In this document: piece by piece, positions 8,467-17,343 of the stretch
How positions within the stretch are numbered: position 1 is the first letter of the stretch
Layout of the letters: each line of letters opens with the position of its first letter
Source of the DNA: an uncultured Nocardioides sp.
Lineage (GTDB): Bacteria > Actinomycetota > Actinomycetes > Propionibacteriales > Nocardioidaceae
Direction: 5' to 3'
DNA: 17,343 nt
Assembly: GCF_946885725.1 (NCBI RefSeq)
Contig: NZ_CAMPGZ010000081.1
Span: 1-17,343 of the forward strand
Translations under genes and position numbers: made by a program
The notes under the pieces: model-generated
Database searches by the model: none
The model's input: only the letters and a program-made list of their open reading frames with translations
Told to the model about the DNA's origin: nothing

Positions 8467-8982
8467 TCAGGCGAACGGGTTGTCGGTCGCCTTGTTGCCC
8501 GGCATCTTCGCGAGCAGCTCTCGTCCCTGCGCGGCGTACTTGTGCTCGACGAGCACCTCGTAGCGCGTGGCCACGATCTGACTCACGGAGCTGAAGTCGC
8601 GCCGGCCGCGTGTGGCGGCGTACCCGGCGAGCGCCCAGATCACCCCGAACAGCGCGCCGAAGACCGCGGTGGAGGCGATGATGCTCACCGCCGACCCGGG
8701 GCCGAACAGCGAGAAGACCAGACCCACGAACAGGCCCAGCCAGACGCCCGAGAGCAGGCCGCCGAGGGCGACGCGACCGGTGGTGAGCCGGCCGGTGACG
8801 CGCTCGACCTGCTTGAGGTCGGTGCCGACGATCATGCAGTTCTCGACCGGGAACCCGTTGTCGGACAAGTAGTCCACGGCCTTCTGCGCGTCGGCGTACT
8901 CGTCGTAGACCCCCAACGACTGCGGGAAGTTCAGCTGGAGACCGTTGCGGAGGGCGCGCATGTTCGCCGAGTTGCTGCTCAT
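8467..8982 (-). CDS. General-stress-protein-17M-like membrane protein
   Basis: This 171-aa protein begins with a soluble domain resembling the YflT/GSP17M family (about 22-60: GVYDEYADAQKAVDYLSDNGFPVENCMIVGTDL), followed by two hydrophobic segments (about 70-93 and 98-120) that probably span the membrane, and a short alpha/beta tail ending in KMPGNKATDNPFA. Actinobacterial versions commonly carry two membrane helices. The family is linked to stress responses, but its biochemistry is not known. The ATG is preceded by GGAGAC. It lies on the same strand as the kinase operon, about 100 bases upstream, and is probably a separate transcription unit. Confidence 0.8.
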   Translation of the reverse strand: MSSNSANMRALRNGLQLNFPQSLGVYDEYADAQKAVDYLSDNGFPVENCMIVGTDLKQVERVTGRLTTGRVALGGLLSGVWLGLFVGLVFSLFGPGSAVSIIASTAVFGALFGVIWALAGYAATRGRRDFSSVSQIVATRYEVLVEHKYAAQGRELLAKMPGNKATDNPFA

Positions 8983-9027
8983 GTCTCCATGATCCCACCT
9001 CGCGGCGGCAGGGCGACTGAGCGGGCG

Positions 9028-9798
9028 TCAGGTGATGGTCAGCCCGCCATCGACGGGGATGGTCTGCCCGGTGACGTAGCCGCCGGCGTCGCTGGCGAGG
9101 AACACCAGCGCGGCGGCGAGCTCGGCGGCGTCGCCCTTGCGGCCGAGCGGAATGCGCGGGCTCATCGAGTCGAGGTAGCCGTCGGGGTACTGGTCGGTCA
9201 TCTCCGAGGCGAAGAAGCCGGGCGCCAGCGCGTTGACCCGGATGCCTTTGCGGCCCGACCACTGCTGGGCGAGGTCGCGGGTGAGGCCGATGAGGCCCGC
9301 CTTGCTCGCGGAGTACGCCGCCTGCGGGAGGCCCGCGGTGGTGAGTCCGAGGACGCTGCTGATGTTGACGATGCTGCTGCCCGGCTGCATCACGCGGCCG
9401 CAGGCCTGGGCCATCCAGTAGCACCCGTTGAGGTTGACGTCGATGACCTGGCGGAACTGCTCGGGCGCCTCGCGGGTGGCGGGCACGGCGGTGCCGACGC
9501 CGGCGTTGTTGACGAGCACGTCGACCCGGCCGAACGCCTCCATCGCGGCGTCCACGAGCGCCTGACAGTCCTCGGGCTTCGCGACGTCGGTCGCGACGGC
9601 GAGCGCGCGCCGTCCGGCGCTCTCGACCAGCGCCTTGGTCTCCTCGAGGCGCTCCACCCGGCGGGCGCCCAGCGCCACATCAGCGCCGGCCTCTGCCAGC
9701 GCTCGGGCGAACGCGACGCCGAGTCCCGACGAGGCTCCGGTGACGACGGCGACCTTGCCGTCGAGGCGGAACAGGTCGAGCACGCCGGCCTCAGTCAT
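9028..9798 (-). CDS. SDR-family oxidoreductase
   Basis: This 256-aa classical short-chain dehydrogenase has the cofactor motif TGASSGLG (20-27), NNAG (97-100), catalytic Ser at 147/148 in NISSVLG, and Tyr162 and Lys166 in YSASK. It ends with the usual YVTGQTIPVDGG segment. The sequence after the second strand (ARRVER) suggests NADP preference. The ATG at 9798 lies inside the end of galE, an 8-base overlap (9791-9798), so the two genes are co-translated. An upstream open frame running into galE is shadow. The substrate is unknown; the SDR/galE link suggests sugar or sugar-alcohol oxidation but is not proof. Confidence 0.92.
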   Translation of the reverse strand: MTEAGVLDLFRLDGKVAVVTGASSGLGVAFARALAEAGADVALGARRVERLEETKALVESAGRRALAVATDVAKPEDCQALVDAAMEAFGRVDVLVNNAGVGTAVPATREAPEQFRQVIDVNLNGCYWMAQACGRVMQPGSSIVNISSVLGLTTAGLPQAAYSASKAGLIGLTRDLAQQWSGRKGIRVNALAPGFFASEMTDQYPDGYLDSMSPRIPLGRKGDAAELAAALVFLASDAGGYVTGQTIPVDGGLTIT

Positions 9799-10795
9799 AA
9801 CCGAGGATCTCCTTGCGCTTGCGGCCCCAGGCGAGCGCGGACGCGATGGCGTCGTCGAGGCTGAGCTCGGCGGTCCAGTCGAGCACGTCGCGGGCCTTGT
9901 CCACGTTGGCGAACGCGCCGACGGCGTCACCCGGCCGCGGCGGCGCCTCCTTGACGGGCACGGACTGGCCGAAGACCCGCTCGAACGCGGCGACGAGCTC
10001 GCGCACCGTGACGCCGGAGCCGGTACCCACGTTGATGATCGTGCTCGGCTCGCCGACCTTCGCGAGCACGTCGTCGAAGCGCTCCACCGCCTGGACGTGC
10101 GCCTTGGCCAGGTCCCAGACGTGGATGTAGTCACGGATGCCGGTCCCGTCGCGCGTGGGCAGGTCGGTGCCTGTGATCGTGAACGAGTCCTTGAGACCCT
10201 GTGCCGCCATCACCAGCTGCCCGAGCACGTGCGACGGCTCGCGGACGTAGATGCCGGACTCGAGGTCGGGGTCGGAGCCGATCGGGTTGAAGTAGCGCAG
10301 GATCACTGCACGGAGGTCGGTGGCCGCCGAGATGTCGCGCAGCACCGTCTCCATCATTCCCTTGGTGCGGGCGTACGGCGAGGGCGGGTCGAGCGGGTCC
10401 TCCTCGGTCACCTCGAAGCCCTCCTTCATCGCGTAGAGCGAGGCGCTGGAGGAGAACACCACGCGCGGCTTGCCGAGCCGAGTCAGCTGGTCGAACATCT
10501 CGAGCGACTTGGCGACGTTGTCGCGGTAGTACTCGTAGGGCTTCTCGACCGACTCCGGAACGATGATGCGGGCCGCCATGTGGATGGTGCAGTCGATGTC
10601 GGGGTGCTCCGCGACGACGCGCGCGAGCAGGTCCCGGTCGGCGATGTCGCCCTCGTAGAAGATCCGGTCCTTGACGAACACCCGGGGGCCGGTGAGGAGC
10701 GAGTCGAGGATCACCGGCGTGTGGCCGGCCTCCTCGAGCGCCTTGGCGGTGATCGATCCGATGTAGCCGGCGCCGCCGGTGACGAGAACCTTCAT
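9791..10795 (-). CDS. galE: UDP-glucose 4-epimerase-like NAD-dependent epimerase
   Basis: The 334-aa protein is an extended SDR with GGAGYIG (7-13) for NAD binding, the catalytic triad S117 (FSSSAS), Y141 and K145 (YARTK), and the GalE-type blocks RYFNPIG and DGTGIRDYIHVWDLAKAHV. Its length matches GalE (about 335-340 aa), so interconversion of UDP-glucose and UDP-galactose is the likely reaction. The block after the catalytic serine (LYAMKEG) differs from the common VYG form, so a related UDP-sugar epimerase is possible. No ribosome site precedes the ATG, and a -10-like TAGGGT lies eight bases upstream, suggesting a leaderless mRNA. The gene is divergent from a sodium:solute symporter and overlaps an SDR downstream. 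Confidence 0.85.
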   Translation of the reverse strand: MKVLVTGGAGYIGSITAKALEEAGHTPVILDSLLTGPRVFVKDRIFYEGDIADRDLLARVVAEHPDIDCTIHMAARIIVPESVEKPYEYYRDNVAKSLEMFDQLTRLGKPRVVFSSSASLYAMKEGFEVTEEDPLDPPSPYARTKGMMETVLRDISAATDLRAVILRYFNPIGSDPDLESGIYVREPSHVLGQLVMAAQGLKDSFTITGTDLPTRDGTGIRDYIHVWDLAKAHVQAVERFDDVLAKVGEPSTIINVGTGSGVTVRELVAAFERVFGQSVPVKEAPPRPGDAVGAFANVDKARDVLDWTAELSLDDAIASALAWGRKRKEILGYD

Positions 10796-10803
10796 GAGAC
10801 CAG

Positions 10804-10809
10804 ACCCTA
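10804..10809 (-). promoter_or_regulatory. -10 box of a likely leaderless galE promoter
   Basis: On the minus strand TAGGGT (TAnnnT type) lies eight bases before the galE ATG, so transcription would start at or next to the start codon. No convincing -35 box is seen. Confidence 0.5.
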
Positions 10810-10950
10810 GGGGATCGCCGCAGTCCGCTTGTCACGACGTACGGCGCGTCCGGAGCGCATCCCTGCGGCATGCATGCGCCGCCCCTCCGCGGGGAAGGAG
10901 ATCCGTTAGGCCCTGTCCCGGACCCCCGCTCCGAGGTGCGAGGAGAACTG
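10810..10950. other. Divergent intergenic region, galE/symporter
   Basis: This stretch must hold the symporter promoter, but I find no clear -35/-10 pair. It contains the perfect palindrome GCATGCATGC (near 10867-10876), wider arms GCGCAT and ATGCGC around it, and a CCCC/GGGG arm pair in the likely 5' leader. These could be an operator or mRNA structure. The AGGAGA ribosome site is at 10941-10946. No known riboswitch pattern was recognised. Confidence 0.4.
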
Positions 10951-12633
10951 ATGATTCTGGCGGCGGACGCCCAGCTGCGGCTGGACGCCAACTGGGTGGA
11001 CTACCTGCTGATCGCGGTGTACTTCCTGTTCGTCATCGGCATCGGCGTGCTGGCCAGACGCTCGGTCTCCAGCAGCCTCGACTTCTTCCTCTCGGGCCGG
11101 TCGCTGCCGGCGTGGGTCACCGGCCTGGCGTTCATCTCCGCGAACCTCGGCGCGGTCGAGATCATCGGCATGTCCGCCAACGGCGCCAACTACGGCATCC
11201 CGACGATGCACTACTTCTGGGTGGGCGCCGTACCCGCGATGCTGTTCCTCGGCGTCGTGATGATGCCCTTCTACTACGGCTCCAAGGTCCGCTCGGTGCC
11301 GGAGTTCATGAACCGCCGGTTCGGTCCCGCGGCGCACCTGGTCAACGCGATCAGCTTCGCGCTCGCGCAGCTGCTGATCGCCGGCATCAACCTGTTCCTG
11401 CTCGCCAGCATCGTCGAGGTGCTGCTCGGCTGGCCGCTGTGGGTCTCGCTGATCGTCGCCGCGGCGATCGTGCTGACCTACACCGCGCTCGGCGGCCTCT
11501 CGGCCGCGATCTACAACGAGGTCCTGCAGTTCTTCGTGATCGTGGCGGCCCTGCTGCCGCTGACGATCGTCGGTCTGAACAAGGTCGGCGGCTGGGACGG
11601 TCTCACCGACAAGGTAGCGTCCTCCAGCGGCGGCGCGGAGCAGCTGTCGTCGTGGCCCGGTACGGCGCTCTCCGGCTTCGACAACCCGGTGCTGTCGGTG
11701 ATCGGCATCGTGTTCGGCCTCGGCTTCGTGCTGTCGTTCGGCTACTGGACGACGAACTTCGTCGAGGTGCAACGCGCGATGGCGTCCAGCTCGATGTCGG
11801 CCGCGCAGCGGTCGCCGATCATCGGCGCGTTCCCGAAGATGTTCGTGCCGTTCATCGTGATCATCCCGGGCATGATCGCGGCGGTCTCCGTGCAGGAGCT
11901 CGTCCAGTTCAAGGAGGACGGCTCCGGAGGCGCGACGTACAACGACGCGATCCTGTACCTGATGCGCGACCTGCTGCCCAACGGCATGCTCGGCGTCGCG
12001 ATCGCCGGCCTGCTGGCGTCGTTCATGGCCGGCATGGCCGCGAACATCTCGGCGTTCAACACGGTGTTCTCGTACGACCTCTGGCAGACCTACGTCGTCC
12101 GCGACAAGGAGGATTCGTATTACACGACCGTGGGCCGGGTCGCCACGGTCGGGGCGACGGTCATCGCGATCGGCACGGCGACGTTCGCGGCCAGCTACGA
12201 GAACATCATGACCTACCTGCAGACGCTGTTCGGCTTCTTCAACGCGCCGCTGTTCGCGACGTTCATCCTCGGCATGTTCTGGAAGCGGATGACCGCGGCC
12301 GCCGGCTGGTCCGGCCTCGTCGCCGGTACGGCGGCAGCGGTCACGATCTGGGTCCTGAGCGAGGACGTGCTCGGTGTGATCGGCATCGGTGAGCAGGGCG
12401 GCGCGTTCGTCGCCGCCGGCGCCGCGTTCGTGGTCGACGTGGTCGTCTCGGTGCTGGTCAGCCTGCGGACGACAGCGAAGCCCGAGTCCGAGCTCGAGGG
12501 GCTGGTCTACTCCCGGACGAGGCGGGTCGACGAGCACGAGTCGGTCGTGGCCCTGCCGTGGTTCCAGCAGCCCACCAAGCTCGCGGGCGTCGCCCTCGTC
12601 CTGGTCATCGCCCTCAACATCCTGTTCTGGTAG
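10951..12633 (+). CDS. Sodium:solute symporter (SSS/SLC5 family)
   Basis: This 560-aa integral membrane protein has about 13-14 hydrophobic segments and SSS-family landmarks: GLAFISANLGAVEIIGMSAN in the region of the sodium site, VRSVPEFMNRRFGP, TALGGLSAAIYNEVLQ and a long C-terminal helix pair. These blocks resemble the sugar-transporting vSGLT branch more than the PutP branch. It would import a solute driven by the sodium gradient; divergent galE makes a sugar an attractive guess, but the substrate is not established. The ATG at 10951 has AGGAGA five bases upstream; the frame is open from 10870, but that extension has no comparable site. It is followed by a small membrane protein with an eight-base gap. 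Confidence 0.92.
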   Translation: MILAADAQLRLDANWVDYLLIAVYFLFVIGIGVLARRSVSSSLDFFLSGRSLPAWVTGLAFISANLGAVEIIGMSANGANYGIPTMHYFWVGAVPAMLFLGVVMMPFYYGSKVRSVPEFMNRRFGPAAHLVNAISFALAQLLIAGINLFLLASIVEVLLGWPLWVSLIVAAAIVLTYTALGGLSAAIYNEVLQFFVIVAALLPLTIVGLNKVGGWDGLTDKVASSSGGAEQLSSWPGTALSGFDNPVLSVIGIVFGLGFVLSFGYWTTNFVEVQRAMASSSMSAAQRSPIIGAFPKMFVPFIVIIPGMIAAVSVQELVQFKEDGSGGATYNDAILYLMRDLLPNGMLGVAIAGLLASFMAGMAANISAFNTVFSYDLWQTYVVRDKEDSYYTTVGRVATVGATVIAIGTATFAASYENIMTYLQTLFGFFNAPLFATFILGMFWKRMTAAAGWSGLVAGTAAAVTIWVLSEDVLGVIGIGEQGGAFVAAGAAFVVDVVVSVLVSLRTTAKPESELEGLVYSRTRRVDEHESVVALPWFQQPTKLAGVALVLVIALNILFW

Positions 12634-12641
12634 GAGCCGAC

Positions 12642-12965
12642 ATGAGCGACAGCAAGTCCCACGCCCCCAAGGGCGACGCGACGCAGGGCGCGACCCACCA
12701 GGCGGGCGCCTTCGACATCCGCACGTTCATCGCGCTGCTCATCGGGCTCTACGGCGTGGTGCTCGTCGTCATGGGCCTGGTCGGGACCTCCGAGCAGGAG
12801 CTCGAACGCGCCGGCGGGATGAACATCAACCTGTGGGCCGGGCTCGGCATGGTCGTGGTGGCCGCGCTGTTCCAGGTCTGGGCCAAGGCGCGGCCGGTCC
12901 GGGTTCCCGAGGAGCCGGAGTCCACCGGGACGGACCGGGACGAAACCGGACAAGGTAAAGCCTGA
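12642..12965 (+). CDS. Small two-helix membrane protein, symporter partner
   Basis: This 107-aa protein has a charged N-terminus, one hydrophobic segment (about 29-49: FIALLIGLYGVVLVVMGLVG), a short polar loop with GGMNINLWAG, a second hydrophobic segment (about 63-82), and a polar acidic tail. Its ribosome site overlaps the symporter stop (TAGGAGCC), so it is co-translated with the transporter. I do not recognise a named family. The pairing recalls the small DUF485-type proteins encoded beside acetate-type SSS transporters, but the sequence gives no evidence of homology. A role as an accessory subunit is an inference from position. Confidence 0.8.
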   Translation: MSDSKSHAPKGDATQGATHQAGAFDIRTFIALLIGLYGVVLVVMGLVGTSEQELERAGGMNINLWAGLGMVVVAALFQVWAKARPVRVPEEPESTGTDRDETGQGKA

Positions 12966-13095
12966 TCGTTGCTTGGTAAATAAACCGCGAACCACTATCG
13001 CGGTCCCGCGGAGCGGACCACAATTTGACCACCATGCGGTCCACGGCAGGGGGGAGCTTGCCGGGCCCGTTCGATCCGCTCTGAGGGGGCACATT

Positions 13096-13548
13096 GTGGG
13101 GGAGAAGTACGTCGACGGAATGCCGTTGGCGGCGGCGCTGCTGCGCCGCCCGGCTGTCGTCGTGAGACACCAGATCATGGCGGGCCTCGCGGCGGCGGGG
13201 TACCACGACATCCTGCCGGCGCACCTGGGGGTGTTCCAGTACCCGGGCCCTGACGGCGTCCGGCCGGGCGTCCTGGCGCAGCGCACCTACGCGTCCAAGC
13301 AGGCGATGAACCACCTGCTGCACCAGCTCGAGGAGGGCGGCTACATCCGGCGCGAGACCGCGACCGGCGACCGCCGTACCCGCATCGTGCGGCTCACCGA
13401 CCGTGGGTGGGACGCGGCCAGCGTCATCCACCAGGTCACGCGCGACGTCGAGAAGGCCTGGGAGGACGCCCTGGGCGAGGAGACCTACCGCGAGCTGCGG
13501 CACGGCCTGGTGCGTCTCGAGGAGGTCCTCGACACCGTCCGCATCTGA
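13096..13548 (+). CDS. MarR-family transcriptional regulator
   Basis: The 150-aa protein has a MarR-type winged helix: the recognition region YASKQAMNHLLHQLEEGGYI, then the wing RETATGDRRTRIVRLTDRG, flanked by dimerisation helices. I start it at GTG 13096, with GAGGGGG six bases upstream; the frame is open from 12973, but that extension looks non-coding. A small palindrome CACATTGTG (13090-13098) overlaps the start codon and resembles CACAATTTG 70 bases upstream, so autoregulation is possible but unproven. No target gene is obvious; the next gene, a pseudo-receiver, is on the same strand 150 bases away. Confidence 0.87.
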   Translation: MGEKYVDGMPLAAALLRRPAVVVRHQIMAGLAAAGYHDILPAHLGVFQYPGPDGVRPGVLAQRTYASKQAMNHLLHQLEEGGYIRRETATGDRRTRIVRLTDRGWDAASVIHQVTRDVEKAWEDALGEETYRELRHGLVRLEEVLDTVRI

Positions 13549-13669
13549 CGGCTTCGCGGGCCGGCGCGTCTTGTCCTCGGCAAGGGGCAAGTTGCGCCGA
13601 CTCGGCGGGCGGGAGCGCGTCGCGGTTCGCATGAGGCGGCCGGGCCTGGCAGGCTCGGGGTGACGTCGC

Positions 13670-13684
13670 CCGGACGTCGTCCGG
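13670..13684. other. Inverted repeat before the pseudo-receiver gene
   Basis: CCGGAC and GTCCGG flank GTC, a perfect 6-bp-arm palindrome ending 15 bases before the GTG start at 13700. It could be an operator or an mRNA hairpin near the ribosome site. The rest of 13549-13699 shows no promoter or gene I can support. Confidence 0.4.
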
Positions 13685-13699
13685 TCTCGGGGGTACGCC

Positions 13700-14575
13700 G
13701 TGAAGCTCCTGCTCGTCGAGGAGAGCCGCGTGATGCGGCAGGTCCTGGTGCGCGCGCTGCGCCAGGGCGGCCTCGACGCGTACGACGTGCTGCCGGCCGA
13801 CCACGGGCACGGCGCTGTGCGACTGGCGCGCGAGGACGACCCGAAGGTCGTGGTCACCGGCTGGAACGTGCCGGGGCTGCGCGGACCGGACCTGGTGTCG
13901 TCGCTGCGCCTGGCCGTGCCTCGCGCCCGGATCGTGGTGGTCAGTGCCGAGGGCGCGTCACCGACCACCGAGGCCGAGGCGCTGCGGGCGGGCGCGGACC
14001 TCGTGCTCGCCAAGCCGGTCGTCGCCGAGGACCTCGCGGCCGCGGTCGACGGCACGGCGCCCGACCGAACGCCTGGGGAGCAGCAGGAGGAGAGCGGAAC
14101 TGCTCACGTGCCCACGCCGTACGACGTCCGCGACGTGCTCGTCACGCTGCTCGGCCGCGACGTCACGGTCGAACCCGGCGACCCGTACTCCGGCGAGGAC
14201 GGCCGCACCACCTTCGGTGTCTTCGTCGACGACCGGCTGGCGACCCGGGTGGTGACGGTCGCGGACACGGACTTCTGTGCACACGCCGGTGCCGCGGTCG
14301 GCCTGGTGCCATCGCCGCTCGCCGAGAGCGCGGCCCGGCGCGGCGTGCTGCCGGAGATGCTGGCCGAGAACCTCGACGAGGTGCTCAACGTCTGCGCCGC
14401 CGCGGTGAACGGGCCGGGCCGGCGCCGGGTGCGGCTCTGGTCGGTGCACCGCGCCGGGATCGACACGCCCCCGGACGTCGTCGCGCTGGCCGCCGTACCG
14501 GGGCGGCGGCTCGACCTCGTCGTCGGGATCCCGTCGTACGGCTCGGGCCGGCTCTCCTTCGTCGCGGTCGACTGA
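13700..14575 (+). CDS. Degenerate receiver fused to a CheX/CheC-like domain
   Basis: The N-terminal 115 residues of this 291-aa protein are receiver-like (LLLVEESRVMRQVLVRALRQ, VVSAEG, K105 in LAKPV), but the phospho-acceptor aspartate is replaced by G54 in VVVTGWNVPG, and the acidic pair is E7/E8. Phosphorylation is therefore not expected. After a polar linker (about 116-138) comes a second domain (about 139-291) with NLDEVLNVCAAAVNG, resembling the ExxN helix of CheC/CheX phosphatases. That assignment is tentative, since the other CheC-motif residues do not line up well. The GTG start has a GGGGG site about seven bases upstream. No other chemotaxis gene is in the window; it sits between marR and leuS. 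Confidence 0.8.
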   Translation: MKLLLVEESRVMRQVLVRALRQGGLDAYDVLPADHGHGAVRLAREDDPKVVVTGWNVPGLRGPDLVSSLRLAVPRARIVVVSAEGASPTTEAEALRAGADLVLAKPVVAEDLAAAVDGTAPDRTPGEQQEESGTAHVPTPYDVRDVLVTLLGRDVTVEPGDPYSGEDGRTTFGVFVDDRLATRVVTVADTDFCAHAGAAVGLVPSPLAESAARRGVLPEMLAENLDEVLNVCAAAVNGPGRRRVRLWSVHRAGIDTPPDVVALAAVPGRRLDLVVGIPSYGSGRLSFVAVD

Positions 14576-14597
14576 GCGGACGCGGGTGCCGTTGCGG

Positions 14598-14603
14598 TAA
14601 CCT
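14598..14603 (+). promoter_or_regulatory. -10 box of the leuS leader transcript
   Basis: TAACCT (TAnnnT type) lies six bases before the leader-peptide ATG at 14610, placing the transcription start at or beside that ATG. This leaderless arrangement is common in actinobacteria. No good -35 is visible. Confidence 0.6.
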
Positions 14604-14609
14604 GCTGAC

Positions 14610-14645
14610 ATGCGGACGACCCTCCTGCTTACCAGGCCGCGTTGA
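14610..14645 (+). CDS. Leu-rich leader peptide upstream of leuS
   Basis: An 11-codon reading frame encodes MRTTLLLTRPR, with three consecutive leucine codons CTC CTG CTT (14622-14630), including CTT, which is rare in such GC-rich genomes. It lies about 110 bases before leuS and is followed at once by a hairpin and an intrinsic terminator. This is the classical layout of ribosome-mediated attenuation: slow decoding at the Leu codons when charged tRNA-Leu is scarce would raise leuS expression. It has no ribosome site and is probably translated from a leaderless mRNA. Confidence 0.75.
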   Translation: MRTTLLLTRPR

Positions 14646-14666
14646 CCTGAACGACGTCGACGCGGC
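14636..14666 (+). promoter_or_regulatory. Attenuator hairpin overlapping the leader stop
   Basis: In RNA, 14636-14646 pairs with 14656-14666 over 11 base pairs (one G-U) around a nine-base loop. The leader stop codon (14643-14645) lies in the 5' arm, so ribosome position decides whether the stem can form. Two bases, or one if extended, separate it from the terminator. Confidence 0.65.
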
Positions 14667-14667
14667 T

Positions 14668-14693
14668 GCCCCTCGTGCCTGAGGGGCTTTTTT
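14668..14693 (+). terminator. Intrinsic terminator in the leuS leader
   Basis: GCCCCTC (14668-14674) and GAGGGGC (14681-14687) form a 7-bp GC-rich stem around a six-base loop, followed directly by six T (14688-14693). It is the best terminator in the window and lies between the leader peptide and leuS, so it must be conditional. A second hairpin, GCCCGG/CCGGGC (14696-14710), follows. Confidence 0.88.
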
Positions 14694-14756
14694 GTGCCCG
14701 GGACCCGGGCCGGCAGGACCCACCAGCCACCAGCGGAACCGCAGAGGGAAGACGAG

Positions 14757-17252
<2,496 letters not shown>

Positions 17253-17276
17253 CGCCGGCCGGCCGCTTGGCGCCCA

Positions 17277-17343
17277 GCTGTAACGCGGGGTTATCGACGC
17301 TCAACAGGGAAAATGCCGCGCGCAAAGCGTCCCTAACGCGTGG
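17277..17343 (-). repeat. Dispersed 67-bp repeat, copy B (runs to window end)
   Basis: This is the inverted partner of 1983-2049, with seven mismatches in 67 and no gaps, starting 24 bases after the leuS stop. It may continue beyond the window. Both copies sit just after a stop codon but in opposite orientations. GACGCT and AGCGTC form a 6-bp arm pair inside this copy; one base of the pair is changed in copy A. Confidence 0.85.

Noticed and set aside
9028..10134. A 368-aa form of the SDR extending into galE
   Set aside because: The extension is Ser/Arg/Pro-rich shadow of galE; the SDR fold begins right after the ATG at 9798.
10810..10950. Riboswitch in the symporter leader
   Set aside because: Palindromic and GC-rich arms are present, but no known aptamer core could be recognised.
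10906..12537. Long minus-strand and second-frame open frames over the symporter
   Set aside because: They are low-complexity Arg/Asp/Gln-rich shadows of a clear membrane-protein gene with a good start site.

Overview
This window looks like actinobacterial chromosome, probably Nocardioidaceae-like. The DNA is very GC-rich, GTG starts are common, several promoters have TAnnnT -10 boxes, two genes may be leaderless, and the tRNA does not encode CCA. The genus is an inference; no taxonomic marker was searched. I see no phage genes, insertion sequences or CRISPR array.

Layout. Positions 1-230 hold the 3' half of a tRNA-Ala(GGC) gene, its terminator, and a second damaged copy of the same tRNA. Next come two small regulator-plus-target modules. 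The first is a TetR regulator (minus strand) divergent from an MDR oxidoreductase, with two palindromic operators in the shared promoter. The second is an ArsR regulator with an SRPBCC protein, again with two operators on one promoter. From 8363 down to 3000 on the minus strand runs a four-gene signalling operon in which every junction is a 4-base start/stop overlap: hybrid histidine kinase, single-domain receiver, receiver-cyclase, and PGM1-like ATP-grasp ligase. Upstream on the same strand lie a general-stress-protein-like membrane protein and a galE/SDR pair. Divergent from galE is a sodium:solute symporter followed by a small two-helix membrane protein. A MarR regulator and an orphan pseudo-receiver protein follow. 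The last gene is leuS, preceded by a Leu-rich leader peptide, a hairpin and an intrinsic terminator, which together form an apparent attenuator.

A 67-bp repeat occurs at 1983-2049 and, inverted, at 17277-17343 (60 of 67 bases identical by eye), each copy just after a stop codon. The window starts inside the duplicated tRNA segment and ends inside this repeat, which would fit a contig broken at repeats.

The most promising undescribed unit is the kinase/receiver/cyclase/ATP-grasp operon. The sequence supports a phosphorelay feeding a cyclic-nucleotide enzyme coupled to a carboxylate-amine (peptide) ligase, but the signal, the nucleotide and the ligase substrates cannot be read from it. Next in interest are the leuS attenuator, the dispersed repeat, and the receiver lacking its phospho-acceptor aspartate.
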